A DNA stretch of 64,000 nt from positions 20,893,201 to 20,957,200 of the forward strand of contig CM051028.1 of assembly GCA_027627225.1 (NCBI GenBank), written 5' to 3'. The DNA comes from Congeria kusceri (Eukaryota > Mollusca > Bivalvia > Myida > Dreissenidae). The notes under the pieces were generated by a model. That model saw only the letters and a list, made by a program, of their open reading frames with translations. It was not told the DNA's origin and searched no databases. Of this stretch, positions 23,046-34,235 are shown piece by piece. The position numbers and the translations under genes are program-made. The number at the start of each line of letters is the position of its first letter. Within the stretch, counting starts at the first letter, position 1.

Positions 23046-23250
23046 GGTTAGTAGTAGTAGTAGTAATAGTAGTAGTAGTAGTAGTAGTAGTAGTATCAGT
23101 ATTAGCATAATGGTAGTGGTAGTGATGATGATGACGACGATGATGATGATGATGACGAAAATGACGACGACGACGACGACGACGATGATGATGATAATGA
23201 TGAAGACGACGAAGATTACAATGATGATGACGATGATGATGATTGATAAT
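22895..23250 (+). repeat. compound microsatellite (GTT, GAT, ATT, AGT, GAC)
   Basis: Successive blocks: (ATT)n at about 22988-23045, (AGT)n at 23046-23098, (GAT)/(GAC)n to 23250. Confidence 0.92.
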
Positions 23251-23312
23251 TAAGGACACATACACAAAAAGGCGTGATATATTCTGACATAGTTTATACG
23301 TTGTTATTCCAG

Positions 23313-23677
23313 TTCCACAAATATTCACAACACCTGTGCAGGGTTTGGAATGTCTGCAATGCAACCTTTGGATAGTTGACATTGTTGCGGATAATTTTGC
23401 GGCAGGTCCTAATGACGAACATGTTACACGTCGCATTTGGAATATGTGCTGTACATGTGATGCTATAAGTAGAAAGTGTGTTATTGGCGCCGCCCATTGC
23501 AAACGCTTGTATTCACTGAGGGCTGACGGGTGTAAACTACAAGCGTTTCTCGAAGACAGCACGTGCATGTTCCTCAACGAAAGCATGATACCATTCCTTC
23601 ATGTTGACCGAGTGTTGGTTACAATTTTACGAGCTTACGTGTGTCTTGGAGATCAAGAAGCAATTTCACGATGGTAA
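23313..23677 (+). CDS. candidate Cys-rich exon, unknown product
   Basis: A 365-bp stretch that is open from a possible acceptor (TTGTTATTCCAG ending at 23312) to TAA at 23675-23677; ATG|GTAAAT at 23671-23676 could instead be a splice donor. The deduced peptide of about 120 residues has many cysteines (LECLQC near the start, then a CCTC cluster). It has no clear transmembrane segment. GC content is higher than on both sides. The LxC-x-x-C beginning faintly recalls Ly6-type domains, but the later cysteine spacing does not fit, so no family is assigned. No initiator ATG lies in frame near the start, so it would need an upstream exon. The antisense strand is also open for most of this length, which lowers confidence. 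Confidence 0.3.
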
Positions 23678-24496
23678 ATGCTATTTTCTATAATACAAAC
23701 GCCCCTTGTTGTTATGCTGTATGTTTTAGTGCAGTTAAGGTCATAAAAGTATACGTTGTGTGTGTTCTTGCAAAATTTCATCTACAACTAACTGTACAAA
23801 GACAATATAATGGTTAATAATAGTGATTTTTTGAATAAATGTCGTGATTTAAAAATAAAACGCGTGTTTTCTGTGCTTCTGGTAATAAAGCAACATACAT
23901 GCGAAGGATTTTTTCGCAGTTTATTGTGTGTGCGTGTCGCAAAGAGACTATGTATGTTTTCCAACGAAGTCAAATTGTATGTGTTTGTTTATAAACGGAA
24001 ATCACGTTAAAATTCAGGAAATGAACCGCGCTGTATGTGTTAATGTTCGTTAAGAATCCTACACGTGTCTTTGAGGAGCATTTTTCGTTACACGCGTCAG
24101 CCCCAAGTGGTAGTATGTAACTGAGTAAAACTGTGCTGTGCTTTGAATTTTTTTTACAAGAAAATGAAATATTTACATTATAGCCAACGCTTGCAATACG
24201 TTTTAAAACGACAAAGGATGAAATTAATTGCTACTCCTTGTAATATTGACTGGTGCCCAAGTTGAAATTGGTATTTGTTTTCTGGGATGTGAGGAATGTG
24301 GAGTGTAGACGAAATACCGGAAATAAATAATTATTTAGAATTTCAAACACTAGTCCAGTAACAAAAGATACTTTAAACACGTAGAGTTGAAGTATCCGCA
24401 ATAACAATTGCTCAGGGCAGACTATTGCTATATAAGTTGAAATCAAATGTTATCTTTAGCCTTAGAAGTACTATATTTTACGTTCATGTATGCAAT
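23678..24496. other. no gene seen
   Basis: AT-rich. Short frames on both strands without recognisable features. Confidence 0.5.
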
Positions 24497-24969
24497 TTAA
24501 AGGGACTATGTCAACAATTATTTTTTCTTGTTGCACAATAAACTATATTAGATTATAGAAAGTGGCCATTCTAAGACCTGTACATTAAATAAAGAATAAG
24601 TAATAAAATAGATATTGAGATATTTGTAAAAAGCAAATCAGCAAAAATGTCAGAAAAAAATATAACCCCAAGCGGGTATCGAACTCACGACTTAGGAGCC
24701 ATACGAAAAAATGACTGTAGGCAGCGCTGTAACCAACTGCGCAATTCTGCTTTGTAAGGAAAAATGTGTAATCTGTGGTTATACAAAACACTAACAATTC
24801 TGACGTCAAAATGTAAGCATGAAAAGGGTCAAGCAAACATGACCCAAATTATAAAATGATTTTTATCTGAGAATGCAAAAACTCGTTTCCCATTATATAA
24901 ACCAATTTCAGATTTTTTTTAAAGAAATTACCCCCTTGAGGCCCTTCTCGTTGACATGGTCCCTTTAAA
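24497..24969 (-). mobile_element. TIR element with internal tRNA-like block (family B, copy 2)
   Basis: Ends TTAAAGGGACTATGTCAAC and GTTGACATGGTCCCTTTAAA are inverted. On the minus strand the interior (24735-24655) reads like a tRNA: TTGCGCAGTTGGTTACAGCG and GTCGTGAGTTCGATACCCG. Length and layout match the copy at 7561-8037, in the opposite orientation. Confidence 0.7.
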
Positions 24970-25178
24970 CTAAAGTTCAGGAAAAACACGAGATTGCCTT
25001 TATAAACATGTAGATATCTGGACCCGGGTCCCAAAACCATTAATATTCTCAAATATAATATTATTCGCAATTTAAAATATTGACCCAAAAATAAACTTGT
25101 GAACCAATAAAAATGCTTGTCATAAATTAGCTGACTTGAATTTCTTTGGCCAATATTAACCTTCGACATCGAGGCTAA

Positions 25179-25481
25179 GTAGGGTAAATTTTTTCACAAA
25201 TCATAGTTTTCACACACCTGTGAAAAATATCATCTCATTTGTCACATTTTTAAGTGTGAAGAATTTAATTGGCTAAAAACGGGGTATGCGTTATGATCAC
25301 AGAACAATATGACTTCATTGCATATCAAAAACTTGATGCAATCACAAACTTGACAGAAAATGTGAAGAATAATACTGAGCTGTTTGAAGAATAAGATCTC
25401 AATTTTAACACCTGTGAAGAATGAGACCCTATTTTTCACAGATGTGAAAAATGTGATTTGTAAAAAAAAAGGTCCTACAAG
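25179..25481 (+). mobile_element. foldback element rich in TGTGAA (family T), copy 1
   Basis: Inverted ends around TTTTTCACAAATCATAG and TGTGATTTGTAAAAA, with many TTCACA and TGTGAA words in inverted order. The right tip is GGTCCTACAAG. Related copies at 38549 and 48719. No coding capacity. Confidence 0.75.
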
Positions 25482-25928
25482 ACTATGTTTTAGCCGACGT
25501 TGATGTGTTTGTCTGTCTGTACTTTATCAGCTTGACGCAAAACGTTATAAGCGGATTGGCATGATATTTTCTTGGATGGTTTTAAATTGGTCATCGTCAG
25601 GTATCTATGATGTTAAAGGATTCTTAATTATTGAGAGATATTGCAAATTGCCTCATTCTGTAATAAAAGACTTTTATCACATGCTATACCTTGTCTCCCG
25701 TGTAATACAACCATTACGAATATTTCTATCTTACACATGTGTAAGATAACATTTTGAGCGTTTTCATTGGCTTCATATCCTTTGACTGACCAATCGCATG
25801 ACGCTATTTTTTGTGAAATGACGTCGTCAACATGAAATGACGTCAGGCCAATACTAAATTTTAGGATTTATCAACATGTTTTGGTAAAATTACACGTTTC
25901 GTTTTCGTTTAAAAGCATATGATAAAAA
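25482..25928. other. no gene; two CRE-like sites
   Basis: TGACGTCG and TGACGTCA occur at about 25819 and 25840. CTTACACATGTGTAAG at 25732-25747 is a perfect palindrome. No exon is supported. Confidence 0.4.
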
Positions 25929-26079
25929 AGATCTGACACTCGTTGTCATTTCATACCATATTTTACAAAACTCGTCCAGGAAATTCGTTAATTAAGATCG
26001 CCAAAGACTCGCTTACTAACACAATTCCTGAACTCGTTTAATAAAATATGGTATGAAATGACAACTCGTGTCAGATCCC
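25929..26079 (+). mobile_element. 151-bp foldback element
   Basis: AGATCTGACACTCGTTGTCA with TTTCATACCATATTTTA is mirrored by TAAAATATGGTATGAAA and TGACAACTCGTGTCAGATC. The arms are about 47 bp with few mismatches, around a centre of about 57 bp. Confidence 0.8.
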
Positions 26080-26292
26080 ATATATAACTAATTGGTTGCA
26101 CAACACATGTAAACAGACTATATGTCAATAAACTGTTTAAATGATTGACAATATGTATTTTTTTCCGGATCAAGAAAACTCTTTTAAATATGTTTTTGTA
26201 TTTAAAATAAATCAGTGGTTAATTCAATTGTTTACTTTGTACAAAGAAAAATACTTCCTGCCCAATGCGGATTTGGAGCCTTTAATGACAGA

Positions 26293-27069
26293 GCGGTAAA
26301 TGCGGTACATGCGGTACATGCGGTACATACGGTACATACGGTACATGCGGTACATGCGGTACATACGGTACATGCGGTACATGCGGTACATACGGTACAT
26401 GCGGTACATACGGTACATGCGGTACATACGGTACATGCGGTACATCCGGTACATGCGGTACATACGGTACATGCGGTACATACTGTACATGCGGTACATA
26501 CGGTACATACGGTACATGCGGTACATACGCTACATGCGGTACATGCGGTACATGTGGTACATGCGGTACATGCGGTACATGCGGTACATGCGGTACATAC
26601 GGTACATGCGGTACATACGGTACATGCGGTACATGCGGTACATACGGTACATGCGGTACATCCGGTACATGCGGTACATACGGTACATGCGGTACATACT
26701 GTACATGCGGTACATACGGTACATACGGTACATGCGGTACATACGCTACATGCGGTACATGCGGTACATACGGTACATGTGGTACATGCGGTACATACGG
26801 TACATGCGGTACATACGGTACATACGGTACATGCGGTACATACGCTACATACGGTACATGCGGTACATACGGTACATACGGTACATGCGGTTCATGCGGT
26901 AAATGCGGTACATGCTGTACATACGGTACATGCGGTAAATGCGGTACATGCGGTACATACGGTACATGCGGTAAATGCGGTACATGCGGTACATACGGTA
27001 CATGCGGTACATGCGGTACATACGGTACATGCGGTACATGCGGTACATGCGGTACATGCGGTACATGCG
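26293..27069 (+). repeat. 9-bp satellite-like array, about 86 copies, with 216-bp higher-order unit
   Basis: Units GGTACATGC and GGTACATAC in mixed order over 777 bp. Rare variants (CATCC, CTGTAC, CGCTAC) recur exactly 216 bp apart (26445/26661, 26483/26699, 26528/26744), so blocks of 24 units were duplicated. A run of GGTAAATGC variants marks the right end. Open in several frames on both strands because nine is a multiple of three. Confidence 0.97.
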
Positions 27070-27438
27070 TTGACATGTTATTCCGGACAATACAGGTCTT
27101 TGAACTCACAGTTCTGAAATCCGGGTTGGCAAAACATTGCAGCTTGTTCTAACATTTTCCACACGCTGTATATGTACTTTCAACCGGTAGGTCTCTTACC
27201 TTACAACTATTAGTATCGTGTTACAATCGCCAGCAAAGCTGCAGGTATTAATGACCGATCGGGTACTACATGAGAATCCATTAGCAAGTTAGCGACAACT
27301 ACCCGTGGTAATTATATTGACACATTGTGGTGAAAACGTCCGTTTATGTTATTTTTATGACCGTTTTCTGGTGAAATGGGAAAATTAAAATGCAATAAAA
27401 TGGAAAAAAAAAACAATAAAAAATAAATAAATACAGTC
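27070..27438. other. no gene seen
   Basis: Single-copy-like; short A-rich runs near 27400-27430. Confidence 0.5.
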
Positions 27439-27530
27439 ATAAATGAATGAATGAATGAATGAATGAATGAATGAATGAATGAATGAATGAATGAATGAAT
27501 AAATGAATGAATAAATGAACGAACGAACGA
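27439..27530 (+). repeat. (ATGA)n tetranucleotide microsatellite
   Basis: About 20 units of ATGA/GAAT with minor changes at the right end (ATAA, ACGA). Confidence 0.95.
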
Positions 27531-27622
27531 ATTAACTGTTGCCGACTGGTTTGTTGTGGATTATATATCGTGGTAATTATTATATATTCTGTTTCGAGAA
27601 AACAGAAGAAACTCTTCGGCAT

Positions 27623-27931
27623 CTGTAATAAGTATATTTATAATAATAAATATTATAAATGTCCTTCTTGCACGAAATGAAAGTATCGAATGACCTATAA
27701 TAACAATACAACAATACAACACGAATTATGTGATCCGACGGCGAGTTAATTGAAGTATAATATATAATCATGATAAATAATAATTACAAGCACTTTGTAA
27801 CAATGTCAAATACAAATAATACAATAAGACACAAAACAAAGATATAATATAATAACCTGTAATAAGTATATTTATAATAATAAATATCATAAATGTCCTT
27901 CGTGCACGAAATGAAAGTATCGAATGACAAG
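27623..27931 (+). repeat. 74-bp direct repeat, copies 234 bp apart
   Basis: CTGTAATAAGTATATTTATA through to GTATCGAATGAC occurs at 27623-27695 and 27857-27928 with two or three differences. Confidence 0.85.
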
Positions 27932-27948
27932 TTTCTATCATTCGATAC
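27917..27948 (+). other. perfect 11-bp hairpin
   Basis: GTATCGAATGA and TCATTCGATAC flank a 10-nt loop. The second arm is missing from the upstream copy of the 74-bp repeat. Confidence 0.7.
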
Positions 27949-28888
27949 AGGTGATTGGATATTTTTGAGCAATTCTCAAATTAAAGTGCATGGGCTAGGG
28001 AGTAAGTGAAATTCATGTTAGTATAAAGTGAGATTTAGTTATCTAAATCTATTCAACTAAATAATAGCCTCAACAGTTAAACTACTAAAAATAAATGAAT
28101 GTACATGTTACTACAACTACTATCTACAATTTATACATTTACTTTTCATTATCTACGTGTACTATCTTTAATTTAACATTTAAGCTGCACAGTGTTAAAT
28201 TAACAGATTATTAATATAAAATGGGCTTTAAAATGACAATAACACAAAGCATAATTGTTGAATATTTATTTCAGAATCGTATTATAAACGCCCTGTAACA
28301 TAACGAACGCATAATACACGAACGAACGGACAAGCGGACGGACGGATGTACGAAAGAACGAACGAACAAACAAATCAATAAATAGCAACGGTCACAAATA
28401 TAAACGAATCGTCGTCGTCGTCGTTGTTGTTGTTTGTTTACTGTTTAAAACTAAAATTGTGGAACCAGTTATGAATTGATTTAAAAATATTATAAAAAAA
28501 AATTAATGCTTGAAATTAAACTCATCGGAGTAATATCTTTTACGTAAAAATAACCATTCTGCATGCTGTTTAGCATGTTTAGTAGTTTCTCAAATCGATT
28601 TGCCAGATTATAATGTACATGTAATTGTGCCCACTAGCCAATATTGAGTCACACGAATCTCATACAAACTATAATTACTACTCAACGTATTTAAAGGCTC
28701 TTACTCACACTTATATTGTGGGTAAAACAAACGTTCCCAAATCAAAAATGGTTTCAATAACCTACTCAAGTACAGGAACAAAACATTAGGGCAAAAGGTT
28801 TTTGTTTTTTTGGCAGCACAATACGCGTGCCTACATAAGACTTCCATGACAAATACATATTAATTAACTCTAAAATCATCATTTTTCA
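27949..28888. other. no gene seen
   Basis: AT-rich. (CGT)4-(TGT)n at about 28408-28436 and GAACGAACG-type runs at 28316-28375. Confidence 0.5.
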
Positions 28889-29101
28889 TAAGGCGTAAAA
28901 AAATTATGTATGTTTCAGGTTACCCGACCTACCCTAAAAAATGCCCCGACGCTAGAACATTTTAATGAGTTTGTCAGATATCTGTTTGTTTTAAAATAAA
29001 CAATCAAAATATCTGACCCACTCAATCAAATGTTCTAGGGTCGGGGCATTTTTTTTAGTGTAGGTCGGGTAACCTGAAACAAACTTATTTTTTACGCCTT
29101 A
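28889..29101 (+). mobile_element. 213-bp long-hairpin MITE
   Basis: TAAGGCGTAAAAAAATTATG at the left is mirrored by AAACTTATTTTTTACGCC-TTA at the right. The arms continue through GTTTCAGGTTACCCGACCTA and TAGGTCGGGTAACCTGAAAC and AATGCCCCGAC/GTCGGGGCATT, so nearly the whole element folds. The tips start TA and end TA, which may be the target duplication. Confidence 0.88.
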
Positions 29102-29300
29102 TTAGGTGTTCAATTGATAAAGACTCGCCTTATTTCTGCACTAACAGAGATACGTACATAATTCATGTTCTCAATAAACATGATATGTACATGATTATTT
29201 GAAAACATAACAAATTAGGTGGAGATGTTTTAAACTTGAAAACACAAAGCAGGTCAACAATTTTCTGCTCATTTAATTAAGCATTGTTGTTTCTTAATAT

Positions 29301-29527
29301 GTGGCGCGTCGTGAGAAAACCGGTCTTAATGCATGTTCGTACAGGCTAATTCAGGATGGCACTTTCCGCCTTCAGTGGATTTGTGTTTAACAGAGACTTC
29401 CTTGAAACAGAAAATACCATAAAAGCGGAAAGTGCCGTCCTGGATTAGCCTGTGCGGACTGCACAGGCTAATCCGGGACGACACTTTGCGCACATGTATT
29501 AAGACCGGTTTCCCCACGACGCACCTC
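29301..29527 (-). mobile_element. palindromic MITE (family P), copy 2
   Basis: GTGGCGCGTCGTGAGAAAAC at one end and TTTCCCCACGACGCACCTC at the other, with inner arms GGATTAGCCTGTGCGGACTG and CACAGGCTAATCCGGGACG. Flanked on both sides by ATAT (29297-29300 and 29528-29531), a likely 4-bp target duplication. The middle part is reversed relative to copy 1. Confidence 0.88.
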
Positions 29528-29666
29528 ATATGTACTTGTGTGTTTTATTCTTTTTCATCTGCTACATTGTGAAAAAGCGTCAATTTCTGCATCGATGGTT
29601 GTTATTAATTGGATAACGACATGCCAATCATGTTGACTTCATTATTGTTGCTTGCAAATCTGGTCT

Positions 29667-29698
29667 GCTGCTGCTGCTGCTGTTGCTGGTGGTGGTGG

Positions 29699-29735
<37 letters not shown>

Positions 29736-29736
29736 A

Positions 29737-29770
<34 letters not shown>

Positions 29771-29905
29771 CGATGATGATGATGATGATGGTGATAATGA
29801 TGATGATGATGATAATGATGATGATGATGATGATGATGATGACGACGACGATGACGATGACTATGATAACGACGACGATGAGGAGGAGGAGGAAGAGGAT
29901 GGGGA
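29667..29905 (+). repeat. (CTG)n-(GGT)n-(GAT)n microsatellite
   Basis: Short CTG and GGT blocks lead into a long GAT tract with GAC and GAG interruptions. Poly-Asp, poly-Met and poly-His frames over it are artefacts. Confidence 0.95.
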
Positions 29906-32309
29906 GGAGGGGATGGTTTCGGATCCAATCATTTCTAGGTACAACAACACTTCACTTAAATGACTTCTGATATGACTTTTGCACATATTTCATGCAGTTT
30001 AAAAACGGAATGCGCATCGCAATTGAACAGAAATTCAATATCATTTCATTACAATATTAAGACGCATTTAGTGTCCTTTTTACAAGTTCAATGGGTGAGC
30101 CTTTATCATGTCTGTGAAGGCCAAAATGGTCTATCGCCGCCAAAACGAGGCTAGGTGTGTGACAAAGGACGCTTATCTATTTAATCAGTAAGTAAAAATG
30201 ATCAGTGGCTCTATGTAAAACATGGTAAGTGTGGTTAATTTCTTTGTATCTATTCATCATTGCTTGTTTTTCGAATTTGACTGTGTATGACTCCCTGACA
30301 ATACGGGTCGACCTGTAGGCGAAAAACTTCCTTGATATAAGGGTGTATTCCATATCAGTTGTATTGTTAATGTATTAAACTTAAAATAAGCGATGCGTCA
30401 TGTTATACATTTTGGTTTAGTTTCTCTTCTTTATCCATTTTGTATTGTTTAGAAAAAGCAAATATGCATTTGATACGTCTCTGGAAAAGGATTACCGATC
30501 GTACAGCTATAGGTTCAAACAAGTGCAATCAGCAAAAACAAACATAGAATTACACGCTTCCATAAACGCGTACGCACTTATAATAATTTAAAATTGTTTA
30601 TTTTTACAATTTTACATCTGCTTTCAGTTACTTGTTAGCTATGAAATTCACTATTTCGATTGATTCATATGTCCTTACGAATCGGAAGCGTTCGATACTT
30701 TCCGTGGCTGTTCGTAACGAACATCGTTAATTTCCGGTGATGCTCGGTCAGACGAGCGTTCGCAGAACAGATAGTTGAAATCAAGAGGTTGTGGTAAATA
30801 TGACCTTTAAAGCTGAAACAGGCCTTTAAAATCTGTTTCTTACAATAATTTAGCATCGACCTCTGTTTCAAATTTTTAATCAACACAAAAATGAATGGGA
30901 TATCACACACATTTGAAATTGTTTTGCCACAATGTTATTTTCACGTTCTTAATGTCATTGTAGTACAGTACACGCCCTTTTTTTGATAAAATATAATAAA
31001 TAACAGAAATATACATCAGGACGTGGCGATATTACATATTAGGTGTAAGACAGAAAGGAAGCATTTATTCTTGCTTTACAAGTATTAATGATTGTCTTTC
31101 AAATTAATTATTATACCACATACATAAACATTTTTTCCTGTGACAACTACGTTTTCTTGATACCGGGTATTGTAATTAAATTATTGTTCTAGCATAATAA
31201 TTATGATTATTTTGGTCTGCGGCGTAATACAATTTGCGTGTCTTTGAAGGCAACTATTTCTCGATTATCGATAGAACACTCATATGCGGAAGAAATTGTA
31301 TTTATCGCACGGAATATAACTAACTACAGCTAGAAAGTGTGTGGGCGTCAGGAACTTTTGTTAAGTACTTTGTGTACAAACGATTTTACGCATTTAGTGC
31401 CAACAATAAACGAATGCTATAATGTACAACCAAAACTCGTGGTAAGGCCATTAGTGAAATCTCGAAGTGACTTATAATCGGTACGACCTCAAACGTATAC
31501 TAGTGCATTACTTTGTTTTATAAAGGGAATGAACTTTTAAAACAATATACGCAATTAAACATTCATTAGGGGATTTGGACTTTGTTTTATTTATTTAAAT
31601 TTGTACTGATTTTACTTTCGATATTTATGATGGTAAATCTTCATCGAATAATGATTAGTGATTGTCTTCGATTTATAAAAGTGATTCATCGTTCGGTCAA
31701 ATGTTTTTGCGACGTTTAACGAGTGCATCCCAACGCCCTAACGTAGAAGCTAAAGTTTCCTTTTTGAATTTATTTGAAGTGTTGTACTTTCACAATGCTT
31801 ATATTTTTTTGCTTGTTTTAAGACATACACAAAAGTCACGTACATGCTTTCTTGGTAGTTCTGGTGTTTTGCTGCAGATTTAAAGTGCTGAACTAACGTA
31901 ATTCTTACAGCCTTTTGGTAAAAGATATTAAATGGTTTCTTGCTAATTCCATGCGAGATTAACTATACATGTACATATGATGTTTTCTAATTGTACCACA
32001 TGCTAGCAAAACTGCTTCGTGAGTGCATTTTTTTAGTATTGTTGTTTATTTGTTGTTAATGATAATTGTTGTTGTTGTTTTTGCCGCCGCCGCCTCCGCT
32101 GCTGCTGCTGCCATAAATTCGTTAAAATGGTCATGCAGTTGATGGACGTGTATCCAGTTAGTAAACATTCGCTGCTGCCTAATTTCAGTGTACTTTTATA
32201 ACATTATACCAAAAATCTCACATTAGGCATGTGGAGAAAGCACTATAGCGACTAACTGACTCATTCTCAAATAGTTTACTGCGCAATAAGTATGTTCGTG
32301 TCACGGACA
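29906..32309. other. no gene seen
   Basis: AT-rich over 2.4 kb. A microsatellite mix (GTT, GCC, GCT) lies at 32064-32112. Short frames show no recognisable domains. Confidence 0.5.
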
Positions 32310-32940
32310 GGACCATTGTGCAGCCTGTCCGGGCATTGATCTTGGGACATATGCCAAGAGTGCAAGAGTTTCGGGTTTGCAAGCATATCCGATACTTAAA
32401 GCTAGCCCCTTTAAGACTCGGTCTCTACCGGGTTGTGGCGACCGTACGACGAGCTTGCGGTTCCCGCATGGCGTCCATGCGTTTTATTCTCGACGTTAAG
32501 GTCGCCGCAACGTCAGCACACATTAGCGCAAGCGCTTAAGCCTCGGCCACAACCCAAAATTGTTTGTGACCGAGGCTATAGCAGTTCCATTAAATCGACT
32601 TTGCCACCTTGCGCTGTTTTTAAACCCGGAACCTGCTAACTGTAGGTAGTCAATCGAGGCCAAAAACCCTATGCCACCGTGCGCGAGGTAACTGCCAAAT
32701 CAACAAAGTTTTACCGAGTTTCCTACACAGTAATTAGGTTCAAAGCTGGAAAAGTATTCAAGCATAGGGGCAATAGCATTCTGACACTTGGCGCGCGGCA
32801 TTCGATTGCATTAATGCCCGGTTATAATTCAATTACCCGCTTTCCATTTCCCTGCTATTCATTTACACAGCAATACATCGGGTCAAGTGAGGACAACAAC
32901 CTGACCAGTGGTCATTCACACGAAACTGACCATTAGCAGC
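32310..32940 (+). other. GC-richer patch, possible old transposon fragment
   Basis: More GC than its surroundings, with overlapping open frames at 32318-32539, 32433-32639 and 32679-32936, none recognised. A hairpin GCCTCGGCCACAA/TTGTGACCGAGGC lies at 32540-32576 and CCGGGTTGTGGCGACCG upstream is partly related. Probably a repeat, but not identified. Confidence 0.3.
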
Positions 32941-33424
32941 TTACAGGTACTAAATAACCCAGTTTTTACGAGGGTTGACTGACCAATTCACTGACCAAGA
33001 GAATAATTAAATATGCTAAATCACGCAATTTCTTGTAATGATTTTATCATTAAATCATTATTTAGTTGTAGTAAAATGAAACTGCCGTCTTATCGCAAAT
33101 CAAATCTCGCGGCGTACGTGAGGTTACGATTGTTGAACGGGATTTAGCAACAAATTGTGAATTACATTCGATCTTTTTGAAAAGAACTGCAATTGCTTGT
33201 ACTAAATTGCTTTTTTACGTGTTCTAAGATAAAAATATCATTTAATTAAGTTTTGTATTATGGTGAACCATAAACGAAAATCAAACGATTTGACAGAAAG
33301 TGACAATGCGATAAAATTTAATGTTTCCTATTGGATTTCAGGTCAACAATCTATAAACCTTACACTTGATACACTTTAATCAAAATGCCTGCTTGATGAA
33401 CCAATTACATCAAATACTGTCATA
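32941..33424. other. no gene seen
   Basis: AT-rich, no structure noticed. Confidence 0.5.
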
Positions 33425-33539
33425 ATGATAATCACCATCCTCATCTTTATTATCACCCTCGTTGTAAACATTATCAGTAGCAACAGCATCTTGGTCATCA
33501 TCAACATCTTCTTCATCATCATATTCTTTATCGTCATTG

Positions 33540-33590
<51 letters not shown>

Positions 33591-33650
33591 CCATCATCAC
33601 CATCGTCATCATCATCTTCTTCTTCTCCGTCGCCGATGTCCTCGTCATAA
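33425..33650 (+). repeat. (ATC)n microsatellite
   Basis: Pure ATC/CAT triplets at about 33538-33592, imperfect on both sides. Poly-Ile and poly-Asp frames are artefacts. Sparse CAT-rich sequence continues to about 33870. Confidence 0.92.
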
Positions 33651-33939
33651 TTCATATTTATTAGGGTCAATCATGATCGTCGTTATCATCAACAGCAACA
33701 TCATCATATTCAAGACGATTATCAGCAGCAGGTAGCAAAACCACCACCACCATCACAACTTATCATCAAATTATGAGCAGTATCGATTTATCATTACTGA
33801 TATCATTATAAATGGTCATTGTCATCATTAGTCTTCCACCTTTTTTTCATCATCAACAACAACAGCAATAGACGCTTCCACAGATGTCAATCATATTCAA
33901 ATTAATCTGCAATATTATCCAATCATCGCACTTGGAAAT

Positions 33940-34014
33940 CACGTGTTTAGAGGTTAAACTATTTCATACAAAAGAGCACGTGCCTAATGTTTGTGATATT
34001 CAAATGAGCACGTG
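33940..34014. promoter_or_regulatory. three CACGTG E-boxes in 75 bp
   Basis: CACGTG occurs at 33940-33945, 33977-33982 and 34009-34014. The last two belong to an approximately 31-bp tandem duplication. Such sites bind USF, Myc/Max or MITF-type factors in animals. Part of the array overlaps the weak exon candidate on the minus strand. Confidence 0.3.
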
Positions 34015-34235
34015 GTAATGTTTGTGATTTTCGATGAATGGAAATTAATCCTTTAACAATAGCTGGGGAGGAGTTTAAACTATTCGTGGCAAATCCAGGA
34101 TCGGTATATTGCATCATTGTCTCGTGAAGTGATTCAAAAATAACCACAACAGTACGTAAATGTGCGCTGTGTTGACTAACGACACCTAATTCAGCGGTCA
34201 AGAAGTCAAATATATTAAGTGACACTGGTTCAATT
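33959..34235 (-). CDS. candidate terminal exon, unknown product
   Basis: On the minus strand a clean acceptor (ACAATTGTTTTGCAG, ending at 34236) is followed by 92 open codons to TAG at 33959. The peptide reads plausibly in its first 60 residues. The last third is made of an approximately 31-bp tandem duplication (two copies of a unit holding CACGTG), which is unlike a conserved domain. No upstream partner exon or poly(A) signal was identified. The family is not recognised. Confidence 0.22.

Noticed and set aside
22969..23586. 205-codon minus-strand frame
   Set aside because: Its second half is microsatellite (His, Thr, Asn runs), and its first half is antisense to the better plus-strand candidate at 23313.
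26215..27117. 300-codon plus-strand frame with HAV/HTV repeats and matching long frames in other frames
   Set aside because: It is wholly the 9-bp array; any repeat with a length divisible by three and no stop stays open. Frames on both strands are equally open, and there is no domain or codon bias.
29605..29970. Asp-, Met- and His-rich frames
   Set aside because: Translation of the GAT microsatellite.
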